Below are positions 11,559 to 23,501 of a stretch of DNA of 64,000 nt, piece by piece. How positions within the stretch are numbered: position 1 is the first letter of the stretch; each line of letters opens with the position of its first letter. This stretch comes from Coniochaeta sp. PMI_546. Taxonomy: Eukaryota > Ascomycota > Sordariomycetes > Coniochaetales > Coniochaetaceae. Both the position numbers and the translations under genes were made by a program. Under the pieces are notes generated by a model. The model was not told the DNA's origin. It ran no database searches and was given only the letters and a program-made list of their open reading frames with translations. The DNA lies in NCBI GenBank assembly GCA_021432605.1, contig MU271143.1, positions 257,277 to 321,276 of the forward strand, read 5' to 3'.

Positions 11559-14500
11559 AGTTGAAGAGGATCAGGTCGAATCGCCCGGTCAATGTCTGGA
11601 TGCTCAAAGTCGGGTTGACAGACTGAAGACGGAGGGCAGAGATGCGAAGCTGACGAACCAACTCGAATTAAAGGAATATTTGTCCGAAGAATGGAAATTG
11701 ATGTATGATTATTATACGCAAAGGGGATATCCGTGGGATCGGAGCGCCAGAGATGATCGTTGTCGGAACAATCGATTGTCTGTCGTCGATCCGCTCTATG
11801 GGTTCTTCTCACCCGGAGGGTTCGCGAATCTTGAGATGACCGTGTTGATACTGGTGCCAAAAAGCCGATCCAAAATCCAAACACAGCTGGTGTCAGAGTA
11901 TTGGACCAGGGGATGTTGATGAATTAAAACTTGGTTTGTCCTTGGAGGGCGAAAAGGATGATAATGATCGTGGAGGCTGAAATTAGAGCAGCAGTAGAAA
12001 GTCGATACGAATTAATCGAATGTTCAGGGTAAGCTGGATCCGTCAAAGCCGAACTTGTCGTGCTACAGGCGAAACAGAGCGACCCAGGATTGTATTGCGG
12101 TAAGGAAAGTGAGGTGCAGACACGATATCGAGTGACGAAATCGTTGGCAAGAGCTTGACGATGGCGGCAAGCAGGAACTATCGGCGGGATACTGTCGAAT
12201 GGTCGTCCTTTGTTCACAAGCTCGAGTTGCTGCTGAGAAGTGCTTCCCGTTAATGAGGATTGCGAACTGGAGGAAGGCGACTGGCTTGCAGCAAGTCGAC
12301 CTGAACAATGCCCTAGTGATCTCTGCTTTTCTGATTCTGTTGTCGAAGTCGCGTTCAGAAAGAAATTAAGCTGCGATTTCCGTATATCGAACCAATTTGG
12401 AGTTTTTGCGAAAACCGCACGAAACGAAGGCAAAAAAAGCAGGGAGAAAAATAGACTACAAGGATTAAAATGTTTTGTGCAGAGTCGTCCTGAACTCTCT
12501 CTTTTTTGCTGGAAAGGCTGGAAAAAACGATAGCCGGACAAGGTCGAGAGAATGATATGGTGCTGACGGTCGATCCTTTCCGTCTAATTTTGGTTGTTGG
12601 GTAGGGTAGCGGCAAAGACAAGCAGCAGCGTAATCGAAGACGACTGCAATCGACGACGACCCTTGAGGTTCACGGAAAGGAACAGCAGGAAAGGAGGATA
12701 GAGAGAGAGAGGACTAGAAAAGGAAGGGCGGCGTTGTTGGCGATGCTGAAGGGAGGAGGAGTGGAAAAGGGAGAGGAAGGAGCGAGAAGCAGAAGATTAG
12801 CTGTGAACGAACCAATCCAATGGCACAGCAGGTTGTGGTGGAGAATGCTGGAAGAGCCAGCAAAGAGATGTGGGTCGTGCTCAACCCATTCACGCCTCTG
12901 CCTGGCCAAGAGGGAAACGCGATGTCCGCAAATGATTGGCCAGGGCACGCAAGGATCGCACTTCGCGACATGGGCCTAGCGGATAGCGGGCCATCGTGAT
13001 TGAATGAAGGACTCACGCAGCAGCGGAATCGCGTGAATTGGGCTGCCAGCAAGCAGGAACTGCTGCATTATCCAATCACGTCCTGGCAAATCGCACAGCA
13101 AGACATCACACGCTAGACCTGTTCGAGCGTATTCTCATGAACTTGAGGTACTGCACTATTGCACAGTGCATGCCACTTCTCATAATTCCGATAATACGAG
13201 ACCTCTCGTTTCTTGGATCTGGATCGCCCTTTCTCTCCGCTTTTCAGGGGACACACCTGGAGGCAGCGTGCTCGCTTCAGCGATCACCTGCCAATCAGAA
13301 ATCCTTAGAAGGCGAGAAGCTTGGACCATGATGGGGTGACTGGACGTCTCGGACAGAGACCCTGGTTTGATAGAGGACTCACAGGGGCTCGACCACGTCT
13401 GGAGGCTTATTGTATCAACAAGATCTTGAGCTCCAACAAAAGTCGAGTCACTGCGTTCGAGACCAAGCTGTTGCCTACGTGTAGTGTACATGTATTTCTG
13501 TCCAAGGACTACAATATACGAACTGCATATGGTTGTAAATTGATCTGACAGATGGCTTTGGACATCCGGCTTTGTGGCTTTGAAGCCTCGAGGCGATCCT
13601 CCATCAATTCTCGCCTCCTTGGGGAATATTCTTACCTTTCCCGGCCAACTGAAGAGATCGCTGCACAGAAGCATCATAATGAATGGGACGGCATAAACTT
13701 GGAGTCAAAGAGTCAGACGATCATTTGTTCAATTTTGGACAGCCACGAACATGATGCCGCGAACAAAGCCATCCCCTGCATAATGACCCATGTCATATAT
13801 TCTATGTGCTCGGTCTCGGTGGCCTTGCTCCGCAACCGAGTTGCTATCTACCTGCCTTAGTCTGTAACAAGACAGTCAATTCTTTCAGCGGACACGTACC
13901 TTACTTTGTACAACGCAGTCAGCCAACCTAAAACGGACACCTGAAACAGGACCTTGCCTGCCCTTGAGAGCAAAGCTCCGTGCTCACAGATGGCCACACT
14001 GTACATGAACGTATCAAAACTCAGTCCAAGCCCTGGCGACTTCTTAAGCCGTAGCAGACCATCTTCAACAACAATAACAGCCAAAACACCAAGCGCAAGA
14101 TTACGCTTCGGCATACGCCCCGAGTTTGGCCCTTTGATACTTGTAGTGTAGGTATCACGGCCCTCCATGTCCTGATATTGGACAACGCGCCTCGATTAGT
14201 GGAAGAACCGCAAGCATATGAGCTTCTTCCAAGCGATAGACATGTTTGACGAGAATCAAGTATTTCTTCAGCGGTCGCCAAGGCAAGTCAATATGCCTCT
14301 TATATCTTGGTGATTCTTTGCGTCAGCCCATCTATAAGATGCCACAGGACTCCGGCTCCAGCTTTGTGTCCTGCATCCTGAGATACTGAGGCTGCTGGTT
14401 CGTCTGAATGGCGTGCCTGTCAGCGTGCGTTGTCATGCAAACCCTCCGTTCTGTTCCAATTCCTTCCTTACTTGGCTGCCACCTCTTACATGCCATCTTG

Positions 14501-15123
14501 TTACAATATTCTACCTGACACTGCTCCACGACGTACGACGTGCAGCAGCCTGGAGTCGGCGTCCCATCTGTTCAATGCCCATATCGAACACGCCACAGGC
14601 ATCCAAACTCTCCATGGCCGGTTTAGTGAATGATGAAGAAGGACATCTCCTAAGCCCACGTTGATCCCTGGGGATGGTCAGGTCGAGAATATCAATAGCT
14701 TTCTATACAAGGTGTCTAGAACTCAAGATACCTCTTTCTAATTGAGAGTATAAATGTGAAAAGAAATGTAAGAGACAAGACAAAAGAAGTCGTCTATATA
14801 GGCGTCCAGTATTCTAAAAGTATATACGAGAAATGGGTAAAAATGCCCACCATTGCCACAGCCATTAAAAGGAGTAGAAAAGAGCATACCTCTTCCAGCG
14901 TAGAAGTGCCCAATGTCAGAGAAGACAGTCTAAGCCTAGGCTCCGTGTAATGCATTCACATCCCTCCACCCAACTCCTTGCTTCCCTCCTGCCACACTAA
15001 TAACGACGACGAACTTGACATAGAAGATCATGATGCCGGCAGGGACAGATATCGACCTTTGAACAATATCCCGAGGAAGAAACAAGAGGACTCGTAACCA
15101 TACATGCATTGTGCATAGTCGGG
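11559..15123. other. Intergenic: long 5' leader and unassigned DNA
   Basis: The first kilobase (to about 12.7 kb) is probably the promoter and 5' UTR, perhaps with a leader intron, of the minus-strand Gln-rich gene. The rest, to the 3' end of the TmpA-like gene, has only short frames that match nothing I know. No repeats of note. Confidence 0.45.
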
Positions 15124-16989
15124 TTACGAATCGAAAATAGCGCCGTAGGCCGGAACACCTCTGCTCTCGAGGCCATAGACGACCTTCTTCGTCACCTTCT
15201 GGTTGGAGATGATGACCACCGCCTCGCACTGGCCATGCGGCCTCGCGGCCTTGCCGAGCGCGTACTCCCGCGCCCCCTCCCACTTGCTGCTCTCCCACAT
15301 CCGGTACGCGATCTTGACGAGGTCCGGCCGGCCCGTCTTGCGGGTATCGATGATGACTGCGCCCGGGTCGGCGCGATACAGGAGGTCGATGACGCCCTGG
15401 CCGTACGTTTCGGCCGGGGAGGGTGCTGACCAGATGATGCGCACGGGGTGGTCGGGCTTCTGGACGAAGAGAGACAGGCAAGGCCCGATGCCGGAGCCGG
15501 TCGCCATTATGATTACCGGGGAGAACATGCCGGCTACACGCAGGACTCCATATTGCGGCGCGCCGCGGGTGTATAGTTGTTTTGGGGGGTTGCGGATCAT
15601 CTTTTGCGTCCAGTCGCCTGCGTTGGAGACAAGAACGGAAAACCCCTTTTGGTTCACAGGGAAGGAAGAGGCGGTCTTCGTGGGGCTCACGCACTCTATG
15701 GCTTCCTTCTCGGCCACAGTGATATCTGAGGAGATGGATGTCCGCGGGCTGTGCAGTACCACCGAGGCTTGCTCCTGGTTAAGACTTGTCGGTACGACGG
15801 GATTGGGAATGACTGCGAAAGCATGCGTCTCTCGGAGAGGTGAATCCGCGAGCCGCACGGCCTGGCCGTATTGGACGTTGGTGTACTTGAAGTTGAGCTT
15901 GACACAGTGATCCGAGAGAACCTCGGCCTCCACGTCCCGAAGACGCAGCCGCGTCCAAGGATAGGCGATTAGAAGCGTGATAGCTACGAGAATCCAGAGT
16001 GAAGGTGCCATGACCAGAGCCATGGCATAGGGAATGTGCTTGGCAGAAGCCGAGTCCGCGGTCAAAAGGAGGTTCTGCGCCCAGAACAGCAGGACGGCAG
16101 TCCATCCCATGAATCGGTGCATGCCTTCGAACCAGTTGTGCATGCGGACACGCATGCCGGGGAGAGCGAAGATAATAATAACGCAGAGGAGGACGATGAT
16201 CGCGTAGCTCACAAGGTAGATGTAGCCACGGATCACCGATAGATCGTTGCGAGCAAACTCTATCGTCATGAGGACGAGGAAACCAATGTACCACAGCGTG
16301 GCAGCAATACTGCAGCCGCTGTGGATACCACCATATGAGTATACCTTTGCGAAAATGCGCCTGATAGACAGGGGAAGCCGCCTGGGCCAAGTTCCAAAGA
16401 TGGTGAAAAGAGCGTTGACGACATGTTCATTACGGACAAGCATCGCGGCAAGAATGTTGGAAGAAGCAGCGGTGCATGCTGTCGTAAATGAGGGGCTCGA
16501 CCCAGACCAGAGGCACTGCAAGAGAACGAGTATAATGGCCACGACGTTGCCGAAGACCGAAATGCAGAATATGCGTCGATACACAGAGCCATAGTTCCAT
16601 CGTAGGAATCGGAAGAGCTTCGAGCCTTTCTTCGGCGGGAGTTTGGATGAGTCGATGCCATGAAGAGGGTGACGATTGGGTACGATAGGCTTCGACGGCT
16701 TCTCACACTCCGACTCCGTTTCATCGGAAGCAGTGTCCCTTGCAACAAGGGTCTCCATGGAAGCAGTGTTGTGTCTGTAGAAGCGACCTTCTTCCAGGTC
16801 CTGGGGCGTATAAAGAATGCTCTTGCGGCAGCCAAGAAAGAAAGCCCTCACAGGCCGTGTGATGGACGCATTGTACAGACTTTCCGAGTCGGAAGATTCG
16901 CAGTCTGATAAGTCCTCAACATTGGGAAGTGGCAGTGTGATGGCACCCTGCTCAAGGTATGGTTTGGCGTATGTCATGTTGTCGGCCAT
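15124..16989 (-). CDS. TmpA-like integral membrane flavoprotein (putative oxidoreductase)
   Basis: Single exon, 621 residues. A soluble acidic/Ser-rich N-terminus (about 1-125) precedes a membrane domain (about 138-350) with several hydrophobic helices, including GNVVAIILVLLQCLW and WILVAITLLIAYPW, and conserved His in MHNWFEGMHRFMGW. The C-terminal half is a ferredoxin-reductase-like module with a nucleotide-binding glycine motif ATGSGIGPCLSLF (about residues 496-508) and a final strand-helix ending VPAYGAIFDS. This architecture matches the fungal TmpA family, first described in Aspergillus nidulans as a membrane flavoprotein needed for conidiation. It is also related to the membrane-reductase tails of some NRPS-like enzymes. 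No adenylation or carrier domain lies nearby, so this is the free-standing type. Role inferred: redox signalling at the plasma membrane in asexual development. Length and ends look complete. Confidence 0.82.
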   Translation of the reverse strand: MADNMTYAKPYLEQGAITLPLPNVEDLSDCESSDSESLYNASITRPVRAFFLGCRKSILYTPQDLEEGRFYRHNTASMETLVARDTASDETESECEKPSKPIVPNRHPLHGIDSSKLPPKKGSKLFRFLRWNYGSVYRRIFCISVFGNVVAIILVLLQCLWSGSSPSFTTACTAASSNILAAMLVRNEHVVNALFTIFGTWPRRLPLSIRRIFAKVYSYGGIHSGCSIAATLWYIGFLVLMTIEFARNDLSVIRGYIYLVSYAIIVLLCVIIIFALPGMRVRMHNWFEGMHRFMGWTAVLLFWAQNLLLTADSASAKHIPYAMALVMAPSLWILVAITLLIAYPWTRLRLRDVEAEVLSDHCVKLNFKYTNVQYGQAVRLADSPLRETHAFAVIPNPVVPTSLNQEQASVVLHSPRTSISSDITVAEKEAIECVSPTKTASSFPVNQKGFSVLVSNAGDWTQKMIRNPPKQLYTRGAPQYGVLRVAGMFSPVIIMATGSGIGPCLSLFVQKPDHPVRIIWSAPSPAETYGQGVIDLLYRADPGAVIIDTRKTGRPDLVKIAYRMWESSKWEGAREYALGKAARPHGQCEAVVIISNQKVTKKVVYGLESRGVPAYGAIFDS

Positions 16990-19742
16990 GTTTGCGCCGT
17001 GAGGAGCGGGTAGTCTATGATGTCTCGGAACCGAGCTGCGGGCTGTTTGCTAAACCAGGTCCATGTTAGTCGCAACATATCAGACAATAAAGATGCATGA
17101 TATGGGGCTCACCTGGTAAGGAGAAACAGGAGACGGTACTGCTGAGAAGAAACCTTTGGTCTACGCTTTGAGTGAAGCAGAAGGGACGCCGCTGATGCTG
17201 TTGCAAACCACCCAGACAGAAGGAAGAACGACTAGACTCGAACCAATGACGTGAAGGGGAAAGAGAGCGTGAAGATATTACAAACCAGGCAGGCGGTCGA
17301 CGACAATGCAGGACATGTCCGTGACATTCAAGAGCGGACATGATGCAAAGCAGATCATACAACTTATAGTAAAGTCCGGAAACGATGCGAGAAGTAAACA
17401 TCCTCGTCCAGAGTGATTGATAGTGACTGGAATAGGAACAAAACTCTGCTTGCAGAAAATAGCACACCGAGATATTGAAGCTCAAGACCGAGCTGAAAGG
17501 CCACAGCTAAACAGGCTGCATGATGATCAAGAGTCGTGACATTGTTCGACGAGACATGATCCAATATCTCGGAGCTACCTTGAACTGAAGGGGTAGCTCG
17601 CCTCGCTCACTCGGGTATGCCAGCCTCTGATATTCTGTAAATAGGCACAGCGATGCGAGGTATGCAATCCCATAACTTGTTCATCGGTCCTCTTACCAGG
17701 AACTGGGATCGTCATTGTCGTCTTCCAAGAGGCTTACTTCGAGCATGGAGGCTCCACGGTCGATGTCTGGTAAGCAAGCAGGGATGGCTTAGTTTGACAG
17801 CAGGCCAGAGCTGCCCTTAGATCTGCAGCAAGGGTTATTTGCAGACACGGGAAGCCTCTGTGGGCCACTGGCAGAGCTTCCCGCGGTTGCTGCTCAATAC
17901 TGATGGCGGCTCTTTAACCAGCAATCGGCGTTATTCCCCGCATATTAGATTGATATGCATGGAAGAGATCCGCTCAGATTAGGAGCCCACGTCGCTCAAT
18001 AGACAGGATACGGCGATCTCCCGCGTCAACGCCCACCTTCGAGGCGCGAGAGGCAACCGCACACTCAGCAAACATTTTGCAATCAACTTCAGACAAGAAT
18101 ATCTAGAGCGAGTGGACCTGATGCTTGTATACTAGAGAGATGGGAGTCTTGAGCGGCGCAGCATATTGTTCTGAGTTGTGTGACTAAGGGTGCTGGCCGT
18201 TGTAAGTGTAGTCAGGAGCTGTCCTCTCCATATGAAGGCTGCAGCATACGTTTGCGGAGGTAGGTACCTCCTTCACAGGCCGAACTCCAGCACACATACG
18301 TGTCCCACCAAAGAGTACAGCACTGTTGGTGCTCTAGGACTGTTCCAGAGCCATGGAGCCGGCCTGGTTTTTGGTTCTTTAAGCTGTCTGGCCGCATGAT
18401 GCAGGACTTGGGATGGCGCCGGAAACCAAGCTGGGGACGTATCAAGGCTTGATGGGAGTGCGCTATGTCAACCGTCACAGGAGCGGCGAAGTTCGCATGT
18501 CTGAGGTTTCCACCTCAGGTTTCCGGCTGCACCCTTGTTTCAGAAGATCACAAGTCTTGGCGAGAGGAACACGCTTGACTCACACAGCATGGGTGGGAAT
18601 GACGGAACCTTCCGTTGCGTACCAAATAAGAACACTTCATGCTACACAAGGAGAACTTCGGCAGGAAAGGCCTATGTTCCGAAAGTGTGCGTGCTTGTGG
18701 TGACACGGCGCAAGAGCCAATCGAGGCGTCCGGCAGTCGTGGAAGACTCTTTGGTCAAGTCATGACCCTGCTCCCAATGACGTACTATTTGCTGCTGTGG
18801 GCTTATTTAGACCACCGCGGCGCCGCTGCCGAATTCGCTCGGATAAAAGGCAGTGACGTGGGCCTTGGAGGAGAACACCTGCGAGGTTGCACGACGTAGA
18901 TATTCTTAGCATAAAAAGAGAAGAGAATTGGGCAAAATGCGATGCAGGTTTGGGGCAAAAATAGAAGACCCCTGGCTCGAGTTGTCAAACCATAAGCGTC
19001 TCTGATTGGCCGACGTATCATCACCCCAAATTGTTCTGTTCATCATCCCCTCCCCGTGGAGACCGGCCGAGATCTAAACATCAACCCAATAATATCATCA
19101 TACCAAGGCAACCTTTTTGATGAGTTTCTGTTAGATCATCCCGATTGATGATAATACTTTACTTGTGCGACACAAGTGAAATCAGGAACGATAACCACCT
19201 GGCTTCCTCATTTCCCAGTCAACCCACATCAGTATTGGTACAAGGAGGAGGGCGCGCGACACCGCGGCGCAAGATATGGAGAGCAGGCTCTGCGCCCTAC
19301 TGATTGCTTTTGGTTTTTGCAGTTCGGGCCGTATCATTCGGCATTTCATTAAGGAGAGGCGAGCAGAGATGGCGTGTTTGCCATTCTCTCGGCCCCTTTC
19401 TCACTCTCGTACCGTGGCACCAGCTTCTCATCTTCCAGACCATTGTGTGCGTTCCAAGGAGCTGCACTGTCGGCCACTGATGGCGCAAATGATATACTGC
19501 GTTAAAGCGTGGCCACGGCGCGGTGTTGAAGTCCAACCACTCCAAAGTACGCCTATTTTAGCCCTGAATCAGAATACCGGTATCCTCGCGCAACTTATCT
19601 GGCAAACGCACCGAGCTTTTCCGAAATATGAGCCCTTGGTCTGGTTTCGAACGTCACTTTAGATTGGAGCTAAACTTATACAGATTGTTAACCATTCTTC
19701 ATCGGGTCGCTGTGCATCGTCCTCGCTTCGATCAGCCATCCC
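16990..19742. other. Intergenic region, no recognised gene
   Basis: The first few hundred bases after 16989 are the upstream region of the TmpA-like gene. A TGACTCA heptamer occurs near 18576 but no gene follows it, so it is probably chance. The remaining short frames are not supported by family resemblance or splice structure. Confidence 0.45.
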
Positions 19743-21773
19743 TCACTGCGCTACACCATCTATTCGCGGTAGATTGTCCTTCCTCGTCTTGCGCGAGTAA
19801 AACTCATCCACCCACTTCCTCATGGTCGCAACCGCGCTCTGCTGTGCGGCCCGTACACCGGCATTGACAGCTCCATTCTTAACAACGAGATCATTACAGT
19901 GAGTCGCGTCCCGGAGCAAAGATACTGGTGCCTCCTCCCTACTCAACAGGGGACCCCCCGGCCGGAACTCGCTTGACACTGAGGCGGAGCGCCAGGGGTC
20001 AAACTCGCTTCATTCACCATTGGTTAGCATATATATATCGCGCTCGTATCGTACGTGAGGAAGAGAGCTTTACCCGTTAACCCAGAGTAGGCGCGTTGTA
20101 TTAGTAAGGTTCCAACCCTGCGTCCAGGAGTTCAGAGTCTCCGCCGTCTTGCCGATGGCGGAGCCGTACGTGAAGTTGCCGTCACGGGGGAAGAAGAGGT
20201 CGCACTGCCGTTGGTAGTACTCGGCTGTCACGTAGCGCGACATGATCGACGGACGTTCCTTGGGCGCACCGCCTTGCCAGTAGTAGAAGGGCTCGTTGCA
20301 TGTCATCCAATACCACTGACGGTTAAGGGTGTTCTGGTAGTTCCAGTCTTTGAACATCACGCTGGTCGCATTGTAGGAGTCAAAGCAGCCGACGGATAAT
20401 GGATCGCTCCAGTCCTCGTATCCGTACGTATCGCTGCAGACTTAAGTTGGTAGAGTTATGATGTCAGTAATGTTCCTGGTCACGCTCAGGGGTGCAATCA
20501 GCTCACAGTATGGCAGAAATTCTGTCCTGAACCATGCGGCATAGTTCGGCAAAGCTTTCTCGACCCCAATGCCGCCAACACCTGGGACTGTTGCGTTCGG
20601 CGCACGCCGGTTTGTTCCATTAGCGGACGGAAGCCGCACGCCTTCCATGGTGTCGCACATCTGGAAGAAAGTACTATAGTTCGAGAAGAGCTGTGTGCCC
20701 TGCCACTCGCCCAGCGGCCAACCGATTGCTCTAGTGACCATGTTAGAACGCATTGCTCTGACGTAGGGTCGAAATCTAGGTAGCACATACGCAGTGAAAT
20801 CGTCGTCGTGAGAAAGATCCTCCAAGCGAAACAGAGCCTTCAGCTTGTTCACCTCCGTCGTATTCTTTGATGCAATAAGCCCATCGATGTAGTCCACAAT
20901 TCGCTCAAAATTTCGGCTGCAATTTTGGGGCATCCCCTTTTGGACTGGCACGAAGTAAGTCCAGTAGTCGTAAACTGCTTGCACTGGCGCGCTGCTGGCA
21001 TGATACGCCCAGTATGTCCCCGGCGATATGCTTTCTGTCCACGCCGCCAAGGCGCCGCTGTAGCTACCACCGACTTGAATCCATGGCTTAATGAACACAC
21101 CGAGGTCAGCACTGTCTCTCGTGAGGCACTTATACGTTCAGGACCTACCGCTTGTGGGGCATTGCATGAGCTGTTGGTGTCGAACGGCAGCTTGACGTTG
21201 CGCGCGAAGTAGACGAGATCGTGCACAGAGTTGTTTAGAGTCAGGTACTGGAGTGCCTTGTTGTCGAGCACTTCGTAAGGGGTTGACTCTCCCCAGAACC
21301 GGTCTAGACAGGGTGCTCTCAGATATCTGTTTGAGAAAATGGTTCACAACGTGGCAGACCTACGTTCAAGGAGAATGGTAGCTGCACCAATTTCCTGAGC
21401 ATACTGACCGATCATGGTGAGATTGGTAAGGTAGCCGGTATACCCTGGTGCTTCAACCTCACCCGGCGTGAACAGAACGACCTTTGTCCATGTAAAGTAA
21501 GCTGATGAGCTCAGGATGTCACAATTCTATGAGACATACCGGTGATCCAGGTCCTTTCCAGAACGTGGTATTCCACCAATACCATTGCGAAAACGTCCCT
21601 AGACTTGGATTGGAGTGGTCGATCAGTTGCTGAAACGTCGCGTTACCACCATTCGGCCCAGCTAGACTGGCAGCGAGTTTGTGAGCTACCGGATGAAAGG
21701 TGGCCACGGCATCTCCTCGACTTATCATGCCCGTAAAACCTGAGGCAAGACAGAGCAGATTGGAGGTCTTCAT
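19743..21773 (-). CDS. Serine peptidase S28, prolyl endopeptidase (secreted)
   Basis: Seven exons by my splice model: 21773-21540, 21481-21364, 21303-21149, 21086-20791, 20730-20507, 20440-20074, 20007-19743. The six introns are 58-66 nt with GT...AG ends, and the joined frame is exactly 553 codons (552 residues). The protein begins with a short hydrophobic signal-like segment. The nucleophile is Ser177 in GGSYSGALAAW, and the charge relay is completed by Asp468 in EFDPWRS and His501 in ATHCNDL. These match family S28 and in particular the acidic prolyl endopeptidases of Aspergillus (AN-PEP type), including the LEHRFWGES, CNEPFYYWQ and FRPGGPLL blocks. It would cleave after proline in secreted or vacuolar protein digestion. 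Many N-glycosylation sequons are present. The 60-nt fourth intron is in frame and stop-free, so it is easy to mis-annotate as coding. The intron 5 acceptor is the least certain boundary. Confidence 0.9.
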
Positions 21774-22779
21774 CTTGAAGAGCTCATAGAAATCACCAAA
21801 GCAGACAGACCGAGCGACAACTCGACAAATACAACGGAAAGGCAGAAGACGGATAAGACAGCGAGATATAAAGGATGTGCACTAGTCATCAATGCTAAGA
21901 CGCATACGTATATCATCGCGCAGGGCCTCAGCGAGGGCAAGCCTCCCAACATGTCACACTCATGACAGTGCTCCTGCACAGGGTACATGCCGTTGCGGGT
22001 TGAATAACTCGTAGAATTATCAACAATCTATTATGATAGGGACTCCGTGATAGGAGGTCTGAACTTTGCGGCTAAGGTACAGGGCGGGGATGATCTGCCG
22101 GGGCAGGCAGTCCAATTGCGCGGCTAAAGTCATCAGCCACGATGTAGAGTGACTCCCAGGTGTAAGCCACAAGAACCGTCTCTGGATGTATGTGTTAAAG
22201 ACATCGCGGCTGTGGCGACAGATTATGAACGAGCCACATAAGTGTCGGAGACAGGAGCGATCCTCTGTTGCGTTGTCTTTGTGCGCAAAACAAATGACGA
22301 TAGTATACTTGGCTCAGTATCGGCTTTGTTTAACATCACAATATGGTTGTTGCCCAGCAAGCCTGAAGTTGGAATGCCGTGGCAGGTGGTCAACCATGTT
22401 TGGATTCAAAGCTAAGCAGATATCAAGGTGTTCCAAGGGAGAATAACTTTCGAGGATGATCGGCGTTCGTACTAGAGAATGTCGTGGATCTCTACCTACA
22501 CCTCAGGATTTACAGGGTAAAGGTGCTATTGTATTACTTTGCTGGACGATTTGTAGTTGACACCAAATGAGGCTTCGCTGGTTGAAGTAAGGGATCCACG
22601 TGACAGTCGAATGACATAGGCTTGTCAGCGGCCCGAACTAATTCCGAAGACAGCGAGAAGAGCTCGGGCCACCTCGAAGCCGGGAGCTCCACTAGTGTTC
22701 GAACGTCAACTCCATCGAAGTCTATCTAGCCGACGATAATCTCGCGATTGGCAACCTAGCAGCGTCAATTGCACTCAAG
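21774..22779. other. Shared divergent promoter region: S28 peptidase / NDUFB7
   Basis: No gene seen. This is the 5' region of both the minus-strand peptidase and the plus-strand complex I gene. A CACGTG E-box (22597-22602) lies about 180 bp upstream of the NDUFB7 ATG; CACGTG is the core bound by Cbf1-type bHLH factors in yeasts, but its role here is untested. Confidence 0.45.
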
Positions 22780-23195
22780 ATGGCCCTCGGCGAATCAATC
22801 AACACTCCTCGGGGTAAGCGCAATTGTTGCCCGACGTCTTTCCCTCTGAAGACAACTGTGCTGACCGTCTCGTAGCTGCGACCCGGGAGGAGATGAGCGC
22901 TGCGAAACTGCCGCTCGCATACAGAGACAGCTGCGGACATCTTCTGATCCCTCTCAACCGGTGTAGATATGAGGAGTACTATCTTCCTTGGAAGTGCGAG
23001 GTAGGCCGCTGATCTCTTTGGCGAATCCTTAATCCATTGAGACAGCATCGATACAGGGGTCTCTGGTGCTAACCTGAATCATGACCATAGGACGAGAGAC
23101 ACACCTACGAGAAATGCCAATACGTCGAGTTTAAGAAGCGAGTGGCCAAGATGAACGAGCTCAGGGAAGCCAAGGGCGGTGCGCGGAGCAACTGA
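22780..23195 (+). CDS. NADH:ubiquinone oxidoreductase B18 subunit (NDUFB7)
   Basis: Three exons, 22780-22813, 22876-23000 and 23091-23195, separated by introns of 62 and 90 nt with GTAAGC/TAG and GTAGGC/TAG ends. They encode 87 residues. The protein carries the twin CX9C signature of the B18 family: a first pair in SCGHLLIPLNRC and a second pair spanning the exon 2/3 junction (KCEDERHTYEKC). These cysteines form two disulfides when imported by the Mia40 pathway into the intermembrane space. The subunit is an accessory part of the membrane arm of respiratory complex I. The short C-terminus is basic (KKRVAKMNELREAKGG). The gene is convergent with the ClC gene, whose stop lies about 305 bp downstream; I see nothing else in that spacer. 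No single frame shows the whole gene, because exon 1 is only 34 nt. Confidence 0.93.
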
Positions 23196-23501
23196 GGATG
23201 TTGATTGAGAGGGCGGCCGAGGGAATAAGCACCGATGTATATATTACGTGGGATCGCGGAGTTGGCTGGCACGCACATGTTAAGATACGACTAGATGCTG
23301 CTGTTCGGCGGAAATCGACGAAGTGTTCTTCGATCAAATTGCTCTGTCATGTCGCGAGGCCACAAAGGGCTGGTCGATCTCATCCGAGTGACCCTCAACC
23401 ATAAGGTTTGAGAACGCTCAGGTTTGAAATGCAACGTCCGGGTATCGTGGATGATTATATTTGCTATCGTATCGCACGCCGAGCACCTAATGTGTCATAG
23501 C

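Noticed and set aside
15124-16989. NRPS-like biosynthetic cluster
   Set aside because: Only the membrane reductase-like part exists; no adenylation, carrier or tailoring genes lie beside it.
18570-18585. Second TGACTCA heptamer as a Gcn4 site
   Set aside because: No gene starts within a reasonable distance in either direction.
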